Assembly (NCBI GenBank): GCA_005881495.1
Contig: VBHI01000312.1
Span: 9,818-46,441 of the forward strand
Source: Chloroflexota bacterium
Lineage (GTDB): Bacteria > Chloroflexota > Ktedonobacteria > Ktedonobacterales > Ktedonobacteraceae
DNA: 36,624 nt
Direction of reading: 5' to 3'
In this document: positions 7,814 to 15,750 of the stretch, piece by piece
Layout: every line of letters starts with the position of its first letter
Numbering within the stretch: the stretch's first letter is position 1
The notes under the pieces: generated by a model
What the model was told of the DNA's origin: nothing
The model's database searches: none
What the model saw: only the letters and a program-made list of their open reading frames with translations
Program-made: the position numbers and the translations under genes

Positions 7814-8587
7814 ATGACAAGTGCTGATATTTCTCCCTCTACCTCTGGTGGAAATGTAGCAGAGGCGACGAAATCAACGATGTTACGACTTACCGATGTA
7901 GACACGTACTATGGGCCAAGCCAGGTTCTTCGTAAAGTTTCGCTCGAAGTGGTTAGGGGCGAAATTGTATGCCTGCTGGGAGCAAACGCGGCTGGCAAGA
8001 CAACCACGATGAAAACTATCTTTGGCCTGATACATCCCCGCCGTGGCACCATTGAATTCGAGGGTGAACGTATTGATCGCAAATTGCCCGGCGATATCGT
8101 AACCTCTGGTATGGCTCTCGTACCCGAAGCTCGCCGCATCTTTGGACGTATGACGGTGCTGGAAAATCTGGAGATGGGAGCTTTTATCCGTACGAATAAG
8201 GCGGAGATCAAGCAAGACATAGAACATGTTTGCGAGATTTTCCCGCGTATCAAAGAGCGTTTGAAACAGGTCGCAGGCACTATGTCCGGTGGTGAGCAGC
8301 AGATGCTGGCAATGGGGCGCGCGTTGATGTCTCGTCCCAAGATGATGTGTATGGATGAGCCTTCGATGGGTCTCTCGCCTATTCTAGTCGAGACGGTGTT
8401 CAACACCATCCTCCGCATTCGCGGAGAAGGTGTCACAATCTTTCTCGTAGAGCAAAATGCATCAATGGCTCTCAGCCTGGCAGATCGTGGTTACGTCCTG
8501 CAGACTGGTAAAATTGTGCTGAGCGATTCTGCTTCTAACCTTTTGACAAACGACCTGGTACGCCAGGCCTATCTTGGCGGTGCATAG
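7814..8587 (+). CDS. livF: branched-chain amino acid ABC transporter ATP-binding protein LivF
   Basis: A 257-residue ABC ATPase. ATG 7814 is preferred to an in-frame ATG at 7793 because GAAGGAG lies just between them, eleven bases before 7814. Walker A is GANAAGKT (from residue 56), the signature is canonical (MSGGEQQMLAMGRAL), Walker B is MMCMDEP followed by SMGLSP, and the H-loop position reads LVEQNA as in LivF. The RIFGRMTVLENLEMGAF block is typical of the subfamily. It is the last gene of the importer operon, 75 bases after livG, and is followed by a strong terminator. With LivG it would form the heterodimeric motor. Confidence 0.93.
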   Translation: MTSADISPSTSGGNVAEATKSTMLRLTDVDTYYGPSQVLRKVSLEVVRGEIVCLLGANAAGKTTTMKTIFGLIHPRRGTIEFEGERIDRKLPGDIVTSGMALVPEARRIFGRMTVLENLEMGAFIRTNKAEIKQDIEHVCEIFPRIKERLKQVAGTMSGGEQQMLAMGRALMSRPKMMCMDEPSMGLSPILVETVFNTILRIRGEGVTIFLVEQNASMALSLADRGYVLQTGKIVLSDSASNLLTNDLVRQAYLGGA

Positions 8588-8614
8588 AGGGTAGCTTCTC
8601 AACAAGAAAAAAGG

Positions 8615-8663
8615 GTGATTCCGGCCTGGGCTTCGACTGGTGCCCTGGTCGGGATCACTTTTT
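8615..8663. terminator. bidirectional intrinsic terminator between livF and the lipoprotein gene
   Basis: A near-perfect 17-bp inverted repeat (GTGATTCCGGCCTGGGC against GCCCTGGTCGGGATCAC) with a short loop is preceded by an A-run (about 8606-8612) and followed by a T-run (8659-8663). It can terminate livF on the plus strand and the convergent lipoprotein gene on the minus strand. Confidence 0.8.
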
Positions 8664-8751
8664 CTATTGGGCGGCCTATCTTTGGAAACTTTTTTACTCA
8701 TGCAGGTATCATCCTTTCTAAGGTGAAAATGTGTAGTACTGGTAAAACAAG

Positions 8752-10101
8752 TTAGAACAAAAAAGAAGTATTGGGGTCTTCATAGCTCCATCCTGGCTGG
8801 ATATCTCTCCCTGAATCAGCCAGCACAGGTGAACTCTGTAGTTGTCCATGGCTATTTATAGCCACAGTATAGAGTCCTCTGCCGGAACCCAGAGGTTTTC
8901 CCTGCCAGAATAGACGATTACGGGTCGTAAAGAGGAAATGGCGGCTGTCAGCTGCCCACAGACTATTGGCGACAGGTTGGAGCAAGGCGTTCACATCCGC
9001 CGTAGTTGCAGGTTGAGATGCTGAAGTTGATGCCGTGTTAGAGTTATGCAGCAATAGTTGTTGCTGCTGATTTTTGACTGCGATGAGGACAAGTGAATGC
9101 AGACCATCCAGTAGCAGAAACTGGCTATCAGGCGACCAGTAGGGGACGCTGTTATCTTCAGCGGAGAAAGAAAGCGAGGAACCATCGCTGAGATTGTGGA
9201 TAGTAAATGTTGATCCTGCACTGTATAAAATGTGGTTGCCATCAGGAGCCCAGGCAAATTGAGTGCACGTACAGGAGGCGAGCGTGGTCATTTGACCACG
9301 CATATCGTTCAATATAAGTTGAACTGTAATCGAATCTGTGCTAGATGTTTCCGCATGAGTAGAGGGTTCGATCGCGTAGAGAATCTCTGGCTGCGCATGT
9401 GCGGGCTGCCAGAGCGCGCGTTCCAGGGTAGCAAAAAGAGGATGGCCGGGCAATTTGCCGCGGACGATATACTTGACGTTAGTGCCATTCAGCATACTGG
9501 TAAATAGCCCCTGCTGAGAGGTTCCTACAACAAGTGAGCTGTCATGCGACAGAGAGGGAAAAGAGAACGAGTATGGCAGTAACTTGCGAGCGATCCCACC
9601 GGGCTGATCGTTTTGTGACACCCACCAGAGGACTGTATCAGGAGAATGGATGGCCATCAAGGTTTCTTCTCGATAGAGCAAGCGGTTTCCGGCGGTGTTC
9701 CACCAGGCATTACTGTTGCGCAATGTGGGGCTGGAGAAAATAATGGGGATAGGGGAGCCGCCGTCAATACCAACGGTATTCAGTGCACTGGGTAGATCTC
9801 CAGGTGATTCTGTTACAGGATTGCTCAGCAGGTGTTTGGCCTGGGATGTTTTTGCGAAATCGGCATCAAGGGTGCGGAAGGTGAGAATTTGATGGTTGGG
9901 AGACCAGCCATAGCCGACAACAGGTGTAGTGTCGTCGGCAAAGACCTCAAAAGCATTGGAGCCATCCGGGTCAATCGTCCAGAGGTGCCCATCGCGCAGA
10001 AACGCAATTTCGTTGCCTCCGACATGACCGGGACTACAACTCGCTAGGGTGGTAGCGAAGAGCAAGAGGGGCAGAAGTATGAAAATACGCTGACGTTTCA
10101 T
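8752..10101 (-). CDS. secreted beta-propeller lipoprotein (TolB/WD40-like repeats)
   Basis: A 449-residue protein with a lipoprotein signal (MKRQRIFILLPLLLFATTLA) and a lipobox ending in Cys22 (LASC). The mature part shows TolB/PD40-like blade motifs: IAFLRDGHLWTIDPDGSNAFEV, then YGWSPNHQILTFRT, then FAWAPDGNHILYSAG, then PYWSPDSQFLLLDG, then WAADSRHFLFTTRN. These recurrent W-S/A-P-D units suggest a six- or seven-bladed propeller outside the membrane. Such proteins usually bind proteins or glycans; no enzyme motif is seen. It stands alone, convergent with livF and divergent from the kdpD-like gene. No Shine-Dalgarno is visible; a consensus promoter ends six bases before the ATG, so the mRNA is probably leaderless. 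Confidence 0.7.
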   Translation of the reverse strand: MKRQRIFILLPLLLFATTLASCSPGHVGGNEIAFLRDGHLWTIDPDGSNAFEVFADDTTPVVGYGWSPNHQILTFRTLDADFAKTSQAKHLLSNPVTESPGDLPSALNTVGIDGGSPIPIIFSSPTLRNSNAWWNTAGNRLLYREETLMAIHSPDTVLWWVSQNDQPGGIARKLLPYSFSFPSLSHDSSLVVGTSQQGLFTSMLNGTNVKYIVRGKLPGHPLFATLERALWQPAHAQPEILYAIEPSTHAETSSTDSITVQLILNDMRGQMTTLASCTCTQFAWAPDGNHILYSAGSTFTIHNLSDGSSLSFSAEDNSVPYWSPDSQFLLLDGLHSLVLIAVKNQQQQLLLHNSNTASTSASQPATTADVNALLQPVANSLWAADSRHFLFTTRNRLFWQGKPLGSGRGLYTVAINSHGQLQSSPVLADSGRDIQPGWSYEDPNTSFLF

Positions 10102-10107
10102 GAACGA

Positions 10108-10136
10108 ACTATAGCTTTATAGATAGATAAAGTCAA
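10108..10136 (-). promoter_or_regulatory. sigma70-type promoter, probably giving a leaderless mRNA
   Basis: On the minus strand TTGACT (10136-10131), a 17-base spacer and TATAGT (10113-10108) form a near-consensus promoter. The ATG of the lipoprotein is at 10101, so the expected transcription start falls on or next to the start codon, and no Shine-Dalgarno can fit. Confidence 0.6.
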
Positions 10137-10247
10137 GCATGGGGATGCACCGATGGAACACCCCTGGAAGGTGTTTCGCACATGTCGATGAGGCCTCAAG
10201 ATGGCACAGTGAGGGATAGATATATGTGAGTCCCACTTTTCTCGCTA

Positions 10248-10277
10248 TTGACAGCATGATTTCCTTTCTTCTATGCT
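10248..10277 (+). promoter_or_regulatory. sigma70-type promoter of the kdpD-like/kdpE operon
   Basis: A perfect TTGACA (10248-10253) is followed after 18 bases by TATGCT (10272-10277), about 65 bases before the ATG of the kinase gene. This is the best promoter match in this divergent gap. Confidence 0.55.
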
Positions 10278-10341
10278 ACTACCAATGTATGCTCTCTGTA
10301 GATTTGTCCTCGCATGACGAAGACTGCCTGCAAGGAATACC

Positions 10342-11968
10342 ATGAGCCAGATCGAACATTTACCCTCGCTGGAAAAGAAGGGTGAACCACGGTGGAGACG
10401 CTATCTTAGCGATAGCGCCATGGCTGTCATTGGTTCGCTGTTGATAACCACAATAATATATACATTGCACTTCTACCCAAGCATACCGAATATTTCCCTT
10501 GCCTACTTGCTTGTAGTGTTGGTGCTGGCAAGTACACGAGGACTGTATGCTGCTGTTCTTTCTGCCCTTGTGGCTTTTTTTTCTTTTGATTTTTTTCTTG
10601 TGCCTCCTCTTTACACCTTTACGATTGCTAGACCCGAAGAATGGGTTGCGCTTTTTGTATTTCTTGCAACGGCAATTATTACGGGCCAATTGGCCTCGGC
10701 ACTCCATCAACGGGCCGAACAGGCCAGCCGCCAGGCACGTGAGACGCGCATTCTCTATGAATTGGTACGTGCCACAAATGATGAGGAGGAACTGGAACGC
10801 CAGCTGAGCGTAGTGGTACACGCGGTTGTGGATGTATTTTCTTCCTGGGGAGTACGTGATTGCGCTATACTGCTCCCTAATGAGGGCGGAAAACTGATAA
10901 TTCGAGCCAGCGCGAAGCGCACGGAAGAGCGACCCGCGCTTTCACCTGACGAGAAGGCAACGGCATCATGGGTAATGAAACAGGCTCAGACGGTTGAGTT
11001 GCACGATGTTTCGCTAGCTCTGCAGCGCGCTACTGGCTTTTCCCCGCGTGCTGTTGTGCGTAGTTCCACTTCAACCCTGCCGGTGCGCCGTTATGTGCGG
11101 ATGATACCGTTGAAAATAGGGGCAAAGACCGTTGGTGTTTTACGTTTACAGTTGGAGGATGATCCGCGGCTTTTTACCCATGAAAAGAGCCTGGGGATAG
11201 ATTGGGATAGGACAAATCCTGATACAACGTTTTTCTGGACATTTCTTGACCAGGCTACCTCCATCATTGAGCGCGCGCGTCTAAGGAGTGAAAGCTTGCA
11301 AATTGAACTCTTGCAGCGTACAGACGCGTTACGGGCGGCGCTGTTGTCTTCTGTATCGCATGATCTAAGAACGCCTCTCTCTTCAATTAAGGCTGCAGCC
11401 AGCAGCCTGTTGCAAGAAGATGTACAGTGGGATGAGGAAGCGCGACGGAGCTTTGCAGTGGCTATTGAGAACGAGGCAGACCGGCTCAATCGGTTGGTAG
11501 GAAATTTGCTCGATATGTCACGTATCGAGGGAGGGGCGCTCAAGCCTGAAAAAGAGTGGTATCCTGTTGATGAACTGATACATGATGTCCTGGGCCATAT
11601 GCAGACTCAATTGCAAGATCGCACTGTAGTGACGGACCTCCCCGAGGATATGCCGCCAGTAGAGTTGGATTATCTGCAGATAGACCAGGTTTTGACGAAT
11701 CTCCTCGAGAATGCGGTGCGCTACACCCCGCCGGAAACACCAATTGAAATATGACCTGGAGCGGATCTTTGACAAATTCTACCGGGTGCTTGGTACCCAA
11801 CGCATAACGGGTTCTGGACTTGGCCTGGCCGTCTGTAAGGGCTTGGTGGAGGCTCATCGGGGGCGTATCTGGGCAGAAAATCGCGATGGGGGTGGAGCAG
11901 TATTTCGTTTCACATTACCCATAACGAAGACAGAACCAGTGGGTAAGGCAGAGGATGAAAGCAAATGA
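10342..11968 (+). pseudogene. KdpD-like sensor histidine kinase, broken by an internal deletion and frameshift
   Basis: Starts at ATG 10342 (AAGGA seven bases upstream). The first frame encodes 470 residues: a DUF4118-type membrane block (about 25-120), a GAF-like region (about 135-275), HisKA with phospho-acceptor H340 in SSVSHDLRTPLSSIK, and the N box NLLENAVRYTPPETPIEI, then a TGA at 11752-11754. The family sequence resumes at once in the +1 frame (YDLERIFDKFYRV, then TGSGLGLAVCKGLVEAH) and runs to 11968. Roughly 25-30 residues carrying the D-box (DxGxG, GIP) are missing, so this is a deletion of tens of bases, not a one-base error. The ATPase domain should be dead. The usual N-terminal KdpD and USP domains are also absent. 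The second segment overlaps kdpE by ATGA. Confidence 0.85.
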
Positions 11969-12663
11969 GTAAAAGTGGAGCACGGATTCTGGTTGTTGAC
12001 GACGAACTTGAGATTATGCGTGCATTACAGCGCAGTTTGACGGCACACGGTTTTGAGGTTTTTACAGCAAGTAACGGAGAAGATGCCCTGGAGGCCATTA
12101 GCCATCACCGTCCGGATCTCATGCTGCTCGACCTGGGATTACCTGGAATGAGTGGTTTAGAGGTGTGTAAAAGGGTAAGAGAACAATCAGACCTGCCGAT
12201 TATTGTTCTCTCGGTCAAGGATGCCGAACGGGACAAGGTGCAGGCTTTAGACCTGGGTGCTGACGACTACGTTCCCAAACCCTTTGGCATGGATGAGGTA
12301 CTAGCGCGTATACGGGTGGCTCTGCGCCATGCGGCGCAGGTACATGCCGGGACGGAACCAATCTTTACGGCTGGCCCACTGAAAGTTGATTTTGCACAGC
12401 GATTTGTGCAGGTCAATGGAGAGGAGGTGAAGTTGACTCCAACAGAATATGATCTCCTCAAAGTGTTGGTAAAGAATCGTGGTAAAATCATGACACGCCA
12501 TATGTTGCTTTCCCAGGTATGGGGCACTGGTTATGGCACTGAATCCCACTACCTTCATGTCTATATCGGACAGTTGCGTCGCAAAATTGAACCTGACCCC
12601 GCTCATCCACGCTTTATTCTTACCATATCTGGGGTGGGTTATCGTTTCAGTAGTGATGACTGA
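11965..12663 (+). CDS. kdpE: KdpE-like response regulator, OmpR/PhoB family
   Basis: A 232-residue two-domain regulator. The receiver (1-120) has acidic residues D12/D13, phospho-acceptor D56 in LLDLGLPG, S83 and K105 in YVPKPFG. The C-terminal winged helix has VKLTPTEYDLLKVLVKNRG and TESHYLHVYIGQLRRKIE, ending GVGYRFSSDD, all typical of KdpE. Its ATG overlaps the stop of the kinase reading frame (ATGA), so it was translationally coupled to the kinase. Because the cognate kinase is broken, phosphorylation would have to come from elsewhere. KdpE normally activates kdpFABC; no pump genes are here, but a KimA-like transporter with tandem 11-bp repeats upstream lies 3 kb away and is a candidate target. 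Confidence 0.85.
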   Translation: MSKSGARILVVDDELEIMRALQRSLTAHGFEVFTASNGEDALEAISHHRPDLMLLDLGLPGMSGLEVCKRVREQSDLPIIVLSVKDAERDKVQALDLGADDYVPKPFGMDEVLARIRVALRHAAQVHAGTEPIFTAGPLKVDFAQRFVQVNGEEVKLTPTEYDLLKVLVKNRGKIMTRHMLLSQVWGTGYGTESHYLHVYIGQLRRKIEPDPAHPRFILTISGVGYRFSSDD

Positions 12664-12855
12664 GACTCCCCGCTATATAGAGGCATAGGTTGCTTGTCGC
12701 GGATTGAGCAAAAGTGGCCGAGCACACCTCTGAAAATTTTGAGCAAATCTTTAGATATCCGCTTTTTCTCTTTAGCATGCCTTGATGTAGCTTGAGTTAT
12801 ATTATAGGCGGAAATGATATTGCTACTACATGGAGCTGGATATCTGGAGGTTGCC

Positions 12856-13374
12856 TTGAGCACGTCTCGTTTACTCCTTCCCTTTACGCATGGAGTAAAG
12901 TTTCATGCGATTGAATATGCGGTCTTGCTCGCCAAGTGCCGCAATGCGACACTTGTACCGCTTTCGTTAATACAAGTACAAAAAGAGTGCGCATCAAAAG
13001 GTGCAAGGTTAGAGCATATACAACAATCCAAAGATTTTCTAGAAGCAGTTGCGCATCAAGCTGCCAAAAACGATGTTTCAACCGAGAAGATCGAACTATT
13101 CACGAGTGATGTGATAGGGAGTATTAGCTTTTATGCGGACAGCAGCGACTGTGAAGGTGTCCTACTCTTTGTCAGCGATAGTGAAGAGGTTTTCCTTGAT
13201 CGCAATCAGATCAAACGAATTATATTAAAAGTAGCCGGTAAGCATCACATTGTTCATCTGCAATCGATAAAAAGGCAAAACGCTGGTCAAAAGCTGCTCA
13301 AGCATATCGCGCAGCTGATTTACAGAGGTGGAGAACAAGAAAAGCAGGTGAATCCCGGTGTTGGAGTATCGTAG
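12856..13374 (+). CDS. UspA-like protein, divergent
   Basis: A 172-residue protein. The start is taken as TTG 12856 because TGGAGG lies six bases upstream; an ATG at 12814 has no ribosome site and adds unlike residues. The order RLLLPFTHG (beta1), FHAIEYAVLLAKCRNATLVPL (helix and beta2), an amphipathic helix, SISFYADSSDCEGVLLFV (beta4) and HHIVHL (beta5) matches the universal stress protein fold. The ATP-binding G-x2-G-x9-G(S/T) signature is not seen, so it would be a non-nucleotide-binding type. It lies after kdpE without a clear terminator between. The assignment is by fold pattern. Confidence 0.5.
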   Translation: MSTSRLLLPFTHGVKFHAIEYAVLLAKCRNATLVPLSLIQVQKECASKGARLEHIQQSKDFLEAVAHQAAKNDVSTEKIELFTSDVIGSISFYADSSDCEGVLLFVSDSEEVFLDRNQIKRIILKVAGKHHIVHLQSIKRQNAGQKLLKHIAQLIYRGGEQEKQVNPGVGVS

Positions 13375-13549
13375 GACTCGAGTCGCTGTGGTGCTTATCA
13401 CCCAGGTTGTGCTGGGCCAACCGGCGCGTAGACGTTGGGAAGAGATTTTGCGCGGTTCAATCATGAATCGCTTGTTTCGCTTGAGCACGGATAGAGATAT
13501 TCACCTGGTTCCTTTGCAGAAGAAAAATTCTAACCACTCGCACAGTTGA
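13358..13549 (+). pseudogene. C-terminal fragment of a KdpD-type USP domain
   Basis: The frame from GTG 13358 gives 63 residues. ITQVVLGQPARRRWEEILRG and SIMNRLFR, then DIHLVPL, reproduce beta4-alpha4-beta5 of the USP domain found in KdpD (normally TQIVIG-x-SRRSRW-x-E-x2-RGS-x-VDRLLR, then IDVHVV). The first three strands and the whole KdpD domain are missing. AGGTG lies seven bases before the GTG, so it could still be translated, overlapping the upstream gene by 17 bases, but the product would not fold as a USP. The junction appears to lie near 13375-13395. It is convergent with the APC permease gene. Confidence 0.65.
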
Positions 13550-13561
13550 AACATTGCTTTA

Positions 13562-13699
13562 TTACCAGTGTTTGAGCATATGGGCTATTTTGCCGCTTGT
13601 AGTGAGTTCGTAGCGGATACGATCGGGGTTGACATCCTCAAATTCTTGAGCAATATCCCCTGCAACAACTGTATCTCGAGGATGAACTGCTTGCCAAAC
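13562..13699 (-). pseudogene. out-of-frame C-terminal tail of the APC permease gene
   Basis: In the frame next to the permease ORF, codons from 13699 to a TAA at 13562-13564 read VWQAVHPRDTVVAGDIAQEF, then DVNPDRIRYELTTSGKIAHM and LKHW. This is the expected end of the soluble C-terminal domain of this APC family. The ORF itself reads through the same DNA in the wrong frame. It shows that a piece of the C-terminal domain was deleted with loss of frame just before this point. Confidence 0.7.
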
Positions 13700-15393
13700 G
13701 CGTGATTATTGATGGCTGTACGTATGACCGCGTCGTTATGTCCATTACGATCGGTGAGTACTGCCAGTATAGAGCCTGGCAGGCGTCCCTCGACCCCTGT
13801 GATCGTTACCGGGACACGACCTCGCCGCTTATGGCCGATATAGTTCAGGTAGGCTACAAGCATACCCACACCTGCTACCGTGCCGCCGAAGGCTGTCGCA
13901 AGTGGTTTAGACACTAAGTTGGTAGACCAGGCGATCATTACCAGGGCAGTGGTGAGTATACCAAGATAGAAATTGATAGTGGACCACAAGCTGATTTTTG
14001 GCTGCTGGTTGGTGAGTTTGGATGGTGTGGTAGAAAGTGTCCCTTGTGCTCTTGATACACCTGCAAGCGTATCTCCGTCGAGAGTGTCTTGCTGGTGAGT
14101 TGATGGGAAGGTAGGCTCAAGCTGATTTTCAGTAGAGAGTAGTCCATTCCCAATTTCTGAAAACCCCGCTGGAACCTGGTATTTTTTGGAACGCGCTGCT
14201 TTGCGTTCACGATAGCGCACCAGGTCTAAGCCCAGACAGGTGAGGGTAAAGGCTCCTAGAAGACCAAAGGCGTACATGTCTCCAAGAATGTTGATATCGA
14301 ATTTGACTAATAGTAAGACTGCTATGGGTATAGCAGTTGCTAGCGCTATCGAATAGTGAGGGGTTCCACGTAACTTGTTACGCTGTAAGACGAAAGCGGG
14401 AAAGAACTCCATGCGCGAAAGTGCTATAAACACGTGGTAAGCGCCGATAATAGCGGTATTGCTGGCGAAAACCAGGAGCGCACTGGCACTGATGGCCACC
14501 TCAGTCTGTAATAAGATATTTCCCCAATGCCCGGCAAGCAGCGATATGAGCTGGGTAGAAAGCACGGGATCAGCAGCTTCCTGGGGCTGGAGAAGAGTTG
14601 AAAAAATTGTCAGCAAAGGGCTGGTCAAGCCAATCGTGAGCACCACGAGCAGGAGTGCGATGCTAGCGACTTTTTTGCGAGGTGTCTTCATGACTGGAGA
14701 GAGCTGCGAAATACTCTCAAGGCCCGAAAAAGCCAGGAAAGAACCTGCAAAGCCGGTGAGGAATAAGACCGGCGTGAGTGAGTGATGGGCAAACATTTCC
14801 GGGATGAGCGCCAAAAAGGCAGAGAAGGAAATATGGGTAAAGACGGTAAAAAGAATGGCGATATCACTGATGAAGGCAATGACTGCCCCAACCAGGCTCA
14901 CTTTTGCACTTTCACTAATACCTACCCAGTTCAGGACGCCCAGTAAAATAAGCACACCAATGGTTATCCATCCAGCAAGTTGAGGACCAATCGCCGGGAC
15001 AACCACGCTGAGGTAGAGCATGCCCGACAGGCAACTGATGGCGGCGGTGAGGAAGTAATCCACCAGAATAAACATACCTCCAAGCGCTCCAACCCAGTGA
15101 TTGATGGCCTGCGCGGCTACAGTCACAACACCGCCACCCTGAGGGAAGCGATACGTCACCTCAGCATATTTCAATGTCAATAAAACAAATACTGTCATTG
15201 TTAAAAAGACAAAGAAACCAGCTAGTGGTCCAACGGTCTGGTAGAGGATGCCAGGTACGTAATAGACTGATGTACCAATATCAGCGAAAACGACAGCCCA
15301 GCAAAGAAGAGGACCGAGTAAATTGCCGCCATGGCTGTGCTCATCTCCCTGGGCATGTTTTGATGCTTTTGGCGCCGCTGCTTCCTGTGCCAT
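13585..15393 (-). CDS. APC-family amino acid/cation permease with frameshifted C-terminus
   Basis: A 602-residue membrane protein (AAAGGA about eleven bases before the ATG). The membrane part shows the APC signature FADIGTSVYYVPGILYQTVG in TM1, RFPQGGGVVTVAAQAINHWV at TM2-3, and GFAGSFLAFSGLESISQLSP at TM6, with about twelve segments between residues 25 and 400 and two more near 480-530. The C-terminal soluble part begins normally (GSILAVLTDRNGHNDAVIRT) but then leaves the family: the last 30 or so residues are a wrong-frame reading of DNA whose alternative frame encodes the true tail (see 13562-13699). The transport core is intact. Substrate is unknown; close relatives carry amino acids or potassium. 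It is divergent from the KimA-like gene, sharing about 360 bases of regulatory DNA. Confidence 0.8.
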   Translation of the reverse strand: MAQEAAAPKASKHAQGDEHSHGGNLLGPLLCWAVVFADIGTSVYYVPGILYQTVGPLAGFFVFLTMTVFVLLTLKYAEVTYRFPQGGGVVTVAAQAINHWVGALGGMFILVDYFLTAAISCLSGMLYLSVVVPAIGPQLAGWITIGVLILLGVLNWVGISESAKVSLVGAVIAFISDIAILFTVFTHISFSAFLALIPEMFAHHSLTPVLFLTGFAGSFLAFSGLESISQLSPVMKTPRKKVASIALLLVVLTIGLTSPLLTIFSTLLQPQEAADPVLSTQLISLLAGHWGNILLQTEVAISASALLVFASNTAIIGAYHVFIALSRMEFFPAFVLQRNKLRGTPHYSIALATAIPIAVLLLVKFDINILGDMYAFGLLGAFTLTCLGLDLVRYRERKAARSKKYQVPAGFSEIGNGLLSTENQLEPTFPSTHQQDTLDGDTLAGVSRAQGTLSTTPSKLTNQQPKISLWSTINFYLGILTTALVMIAWSTNLVSKPLATAFGGTVAGVGMLVAYLNYIGHKRRGRVPVTITGVEGRLPGSILAVLTDRNGHNDAVIRTAINNHAFGKQFILEIQLLQGILLKNLRMSTPIVSATNSLQAAK

Positions 15394-15442
15394 AATTTAT
15401 GCATTCCTTTGTGAGGAAGACTATTCATCCAAAAGGTACTGC

Positions 15443-15472
15443 TTCCCTACACCTTTTATAGGATGTAGGGAA
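15443..15472. repeat. 9-bp perfect inverted repeat in the divergent permease promoter region
   Basis: TTCCCTACA (15443-15451) and TGTAGGGAA (15464-15472) flank a 12-base AT-rich core containing TATAAA on the minus strand (15460-15455). The position, about 50-80 bases before the minus-strand permease start, fits a dimeric operator over a -10 element or a leader hairpin. Confidence 0.5.
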
Positions 15473-15565
15473 TGATGTACATAGTGTAGCATAGCGACTT
15501 AGGACAAGCAAGGAATGTTCAAGCCCCGTGAATCACGCTCCACGTGCGTAGCGACAAGGGTAGCG

Positions 15566-15621
15566 ATGCTCAAGAAATGCTCAAGAAAATGACGAAAGTC
15601 CTAAAAAAACCCTAAGGAAAC
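15566..15621 (+). promoter_or_regulatory. tandem 11-bp direct repeats, putative OmpR/KdpE-type operator
   Basis: ATGCTCAAGAA occurs twice without a gap (15566-15576 and 15577-15587). A second tandem pair of 11-mers, CCTAAAAAAAC and CCTAAGGAAAC, fills 15600-15621 (9 of 11 identical). A common core of CTYAAGAAA can be written. OmpR/PhoB-family regulators bind direct repeats with an 11-bp period, so these fit a KdpE-like activator site upstream of the KimA-like gene. Confidence 0.55.
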
Positions 15622-15652
15622 TCTTCTTAGTTCTAAGTTGCAGCTTATTTAC

Positions 15653-15684
15653 TTGCTTAAGAAATGCTTATGTCTTACTATAAA
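15653..15684 (+). promoter_or_regulatory. candidate promoter of the KimA-like gene overlapped by a third repeat
   Basis: TTAAGA (15657-15662), a 16-base spacer and TATAAA (15679-15684) could be the -35 and -10. The -35 lies within CTTAAGAAATG (15656-15666), a further copy of the CTYAAGAAA core followed 11 bases later by CTTATG. An activator site overlapping a weak -35 is the usual arrangement for OmpR-family activation. Confidence 0.4.
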
Positions 15685-15750
15685 TCATGAAGATTGATAG
15701 GGTGTTGTGTATATACACCAGGGAATTACAGGGACAAGAGGATAAGACCA

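Noticed and set aside
11752..11760. Programmed frameshift joining the two kinase halves
   Set aside because: A frameshift would restore the frame but not the missing D-box residues; no slippery heptamer is present at the junction.
15473..15750. c-di-AMP (ydaO/kimA) riboswitch before the KimA-like gene
   Set aside because: The KimA branch is often controlled by this riboswitch, but its conserved core was not found; the region holds direct repeats instead.
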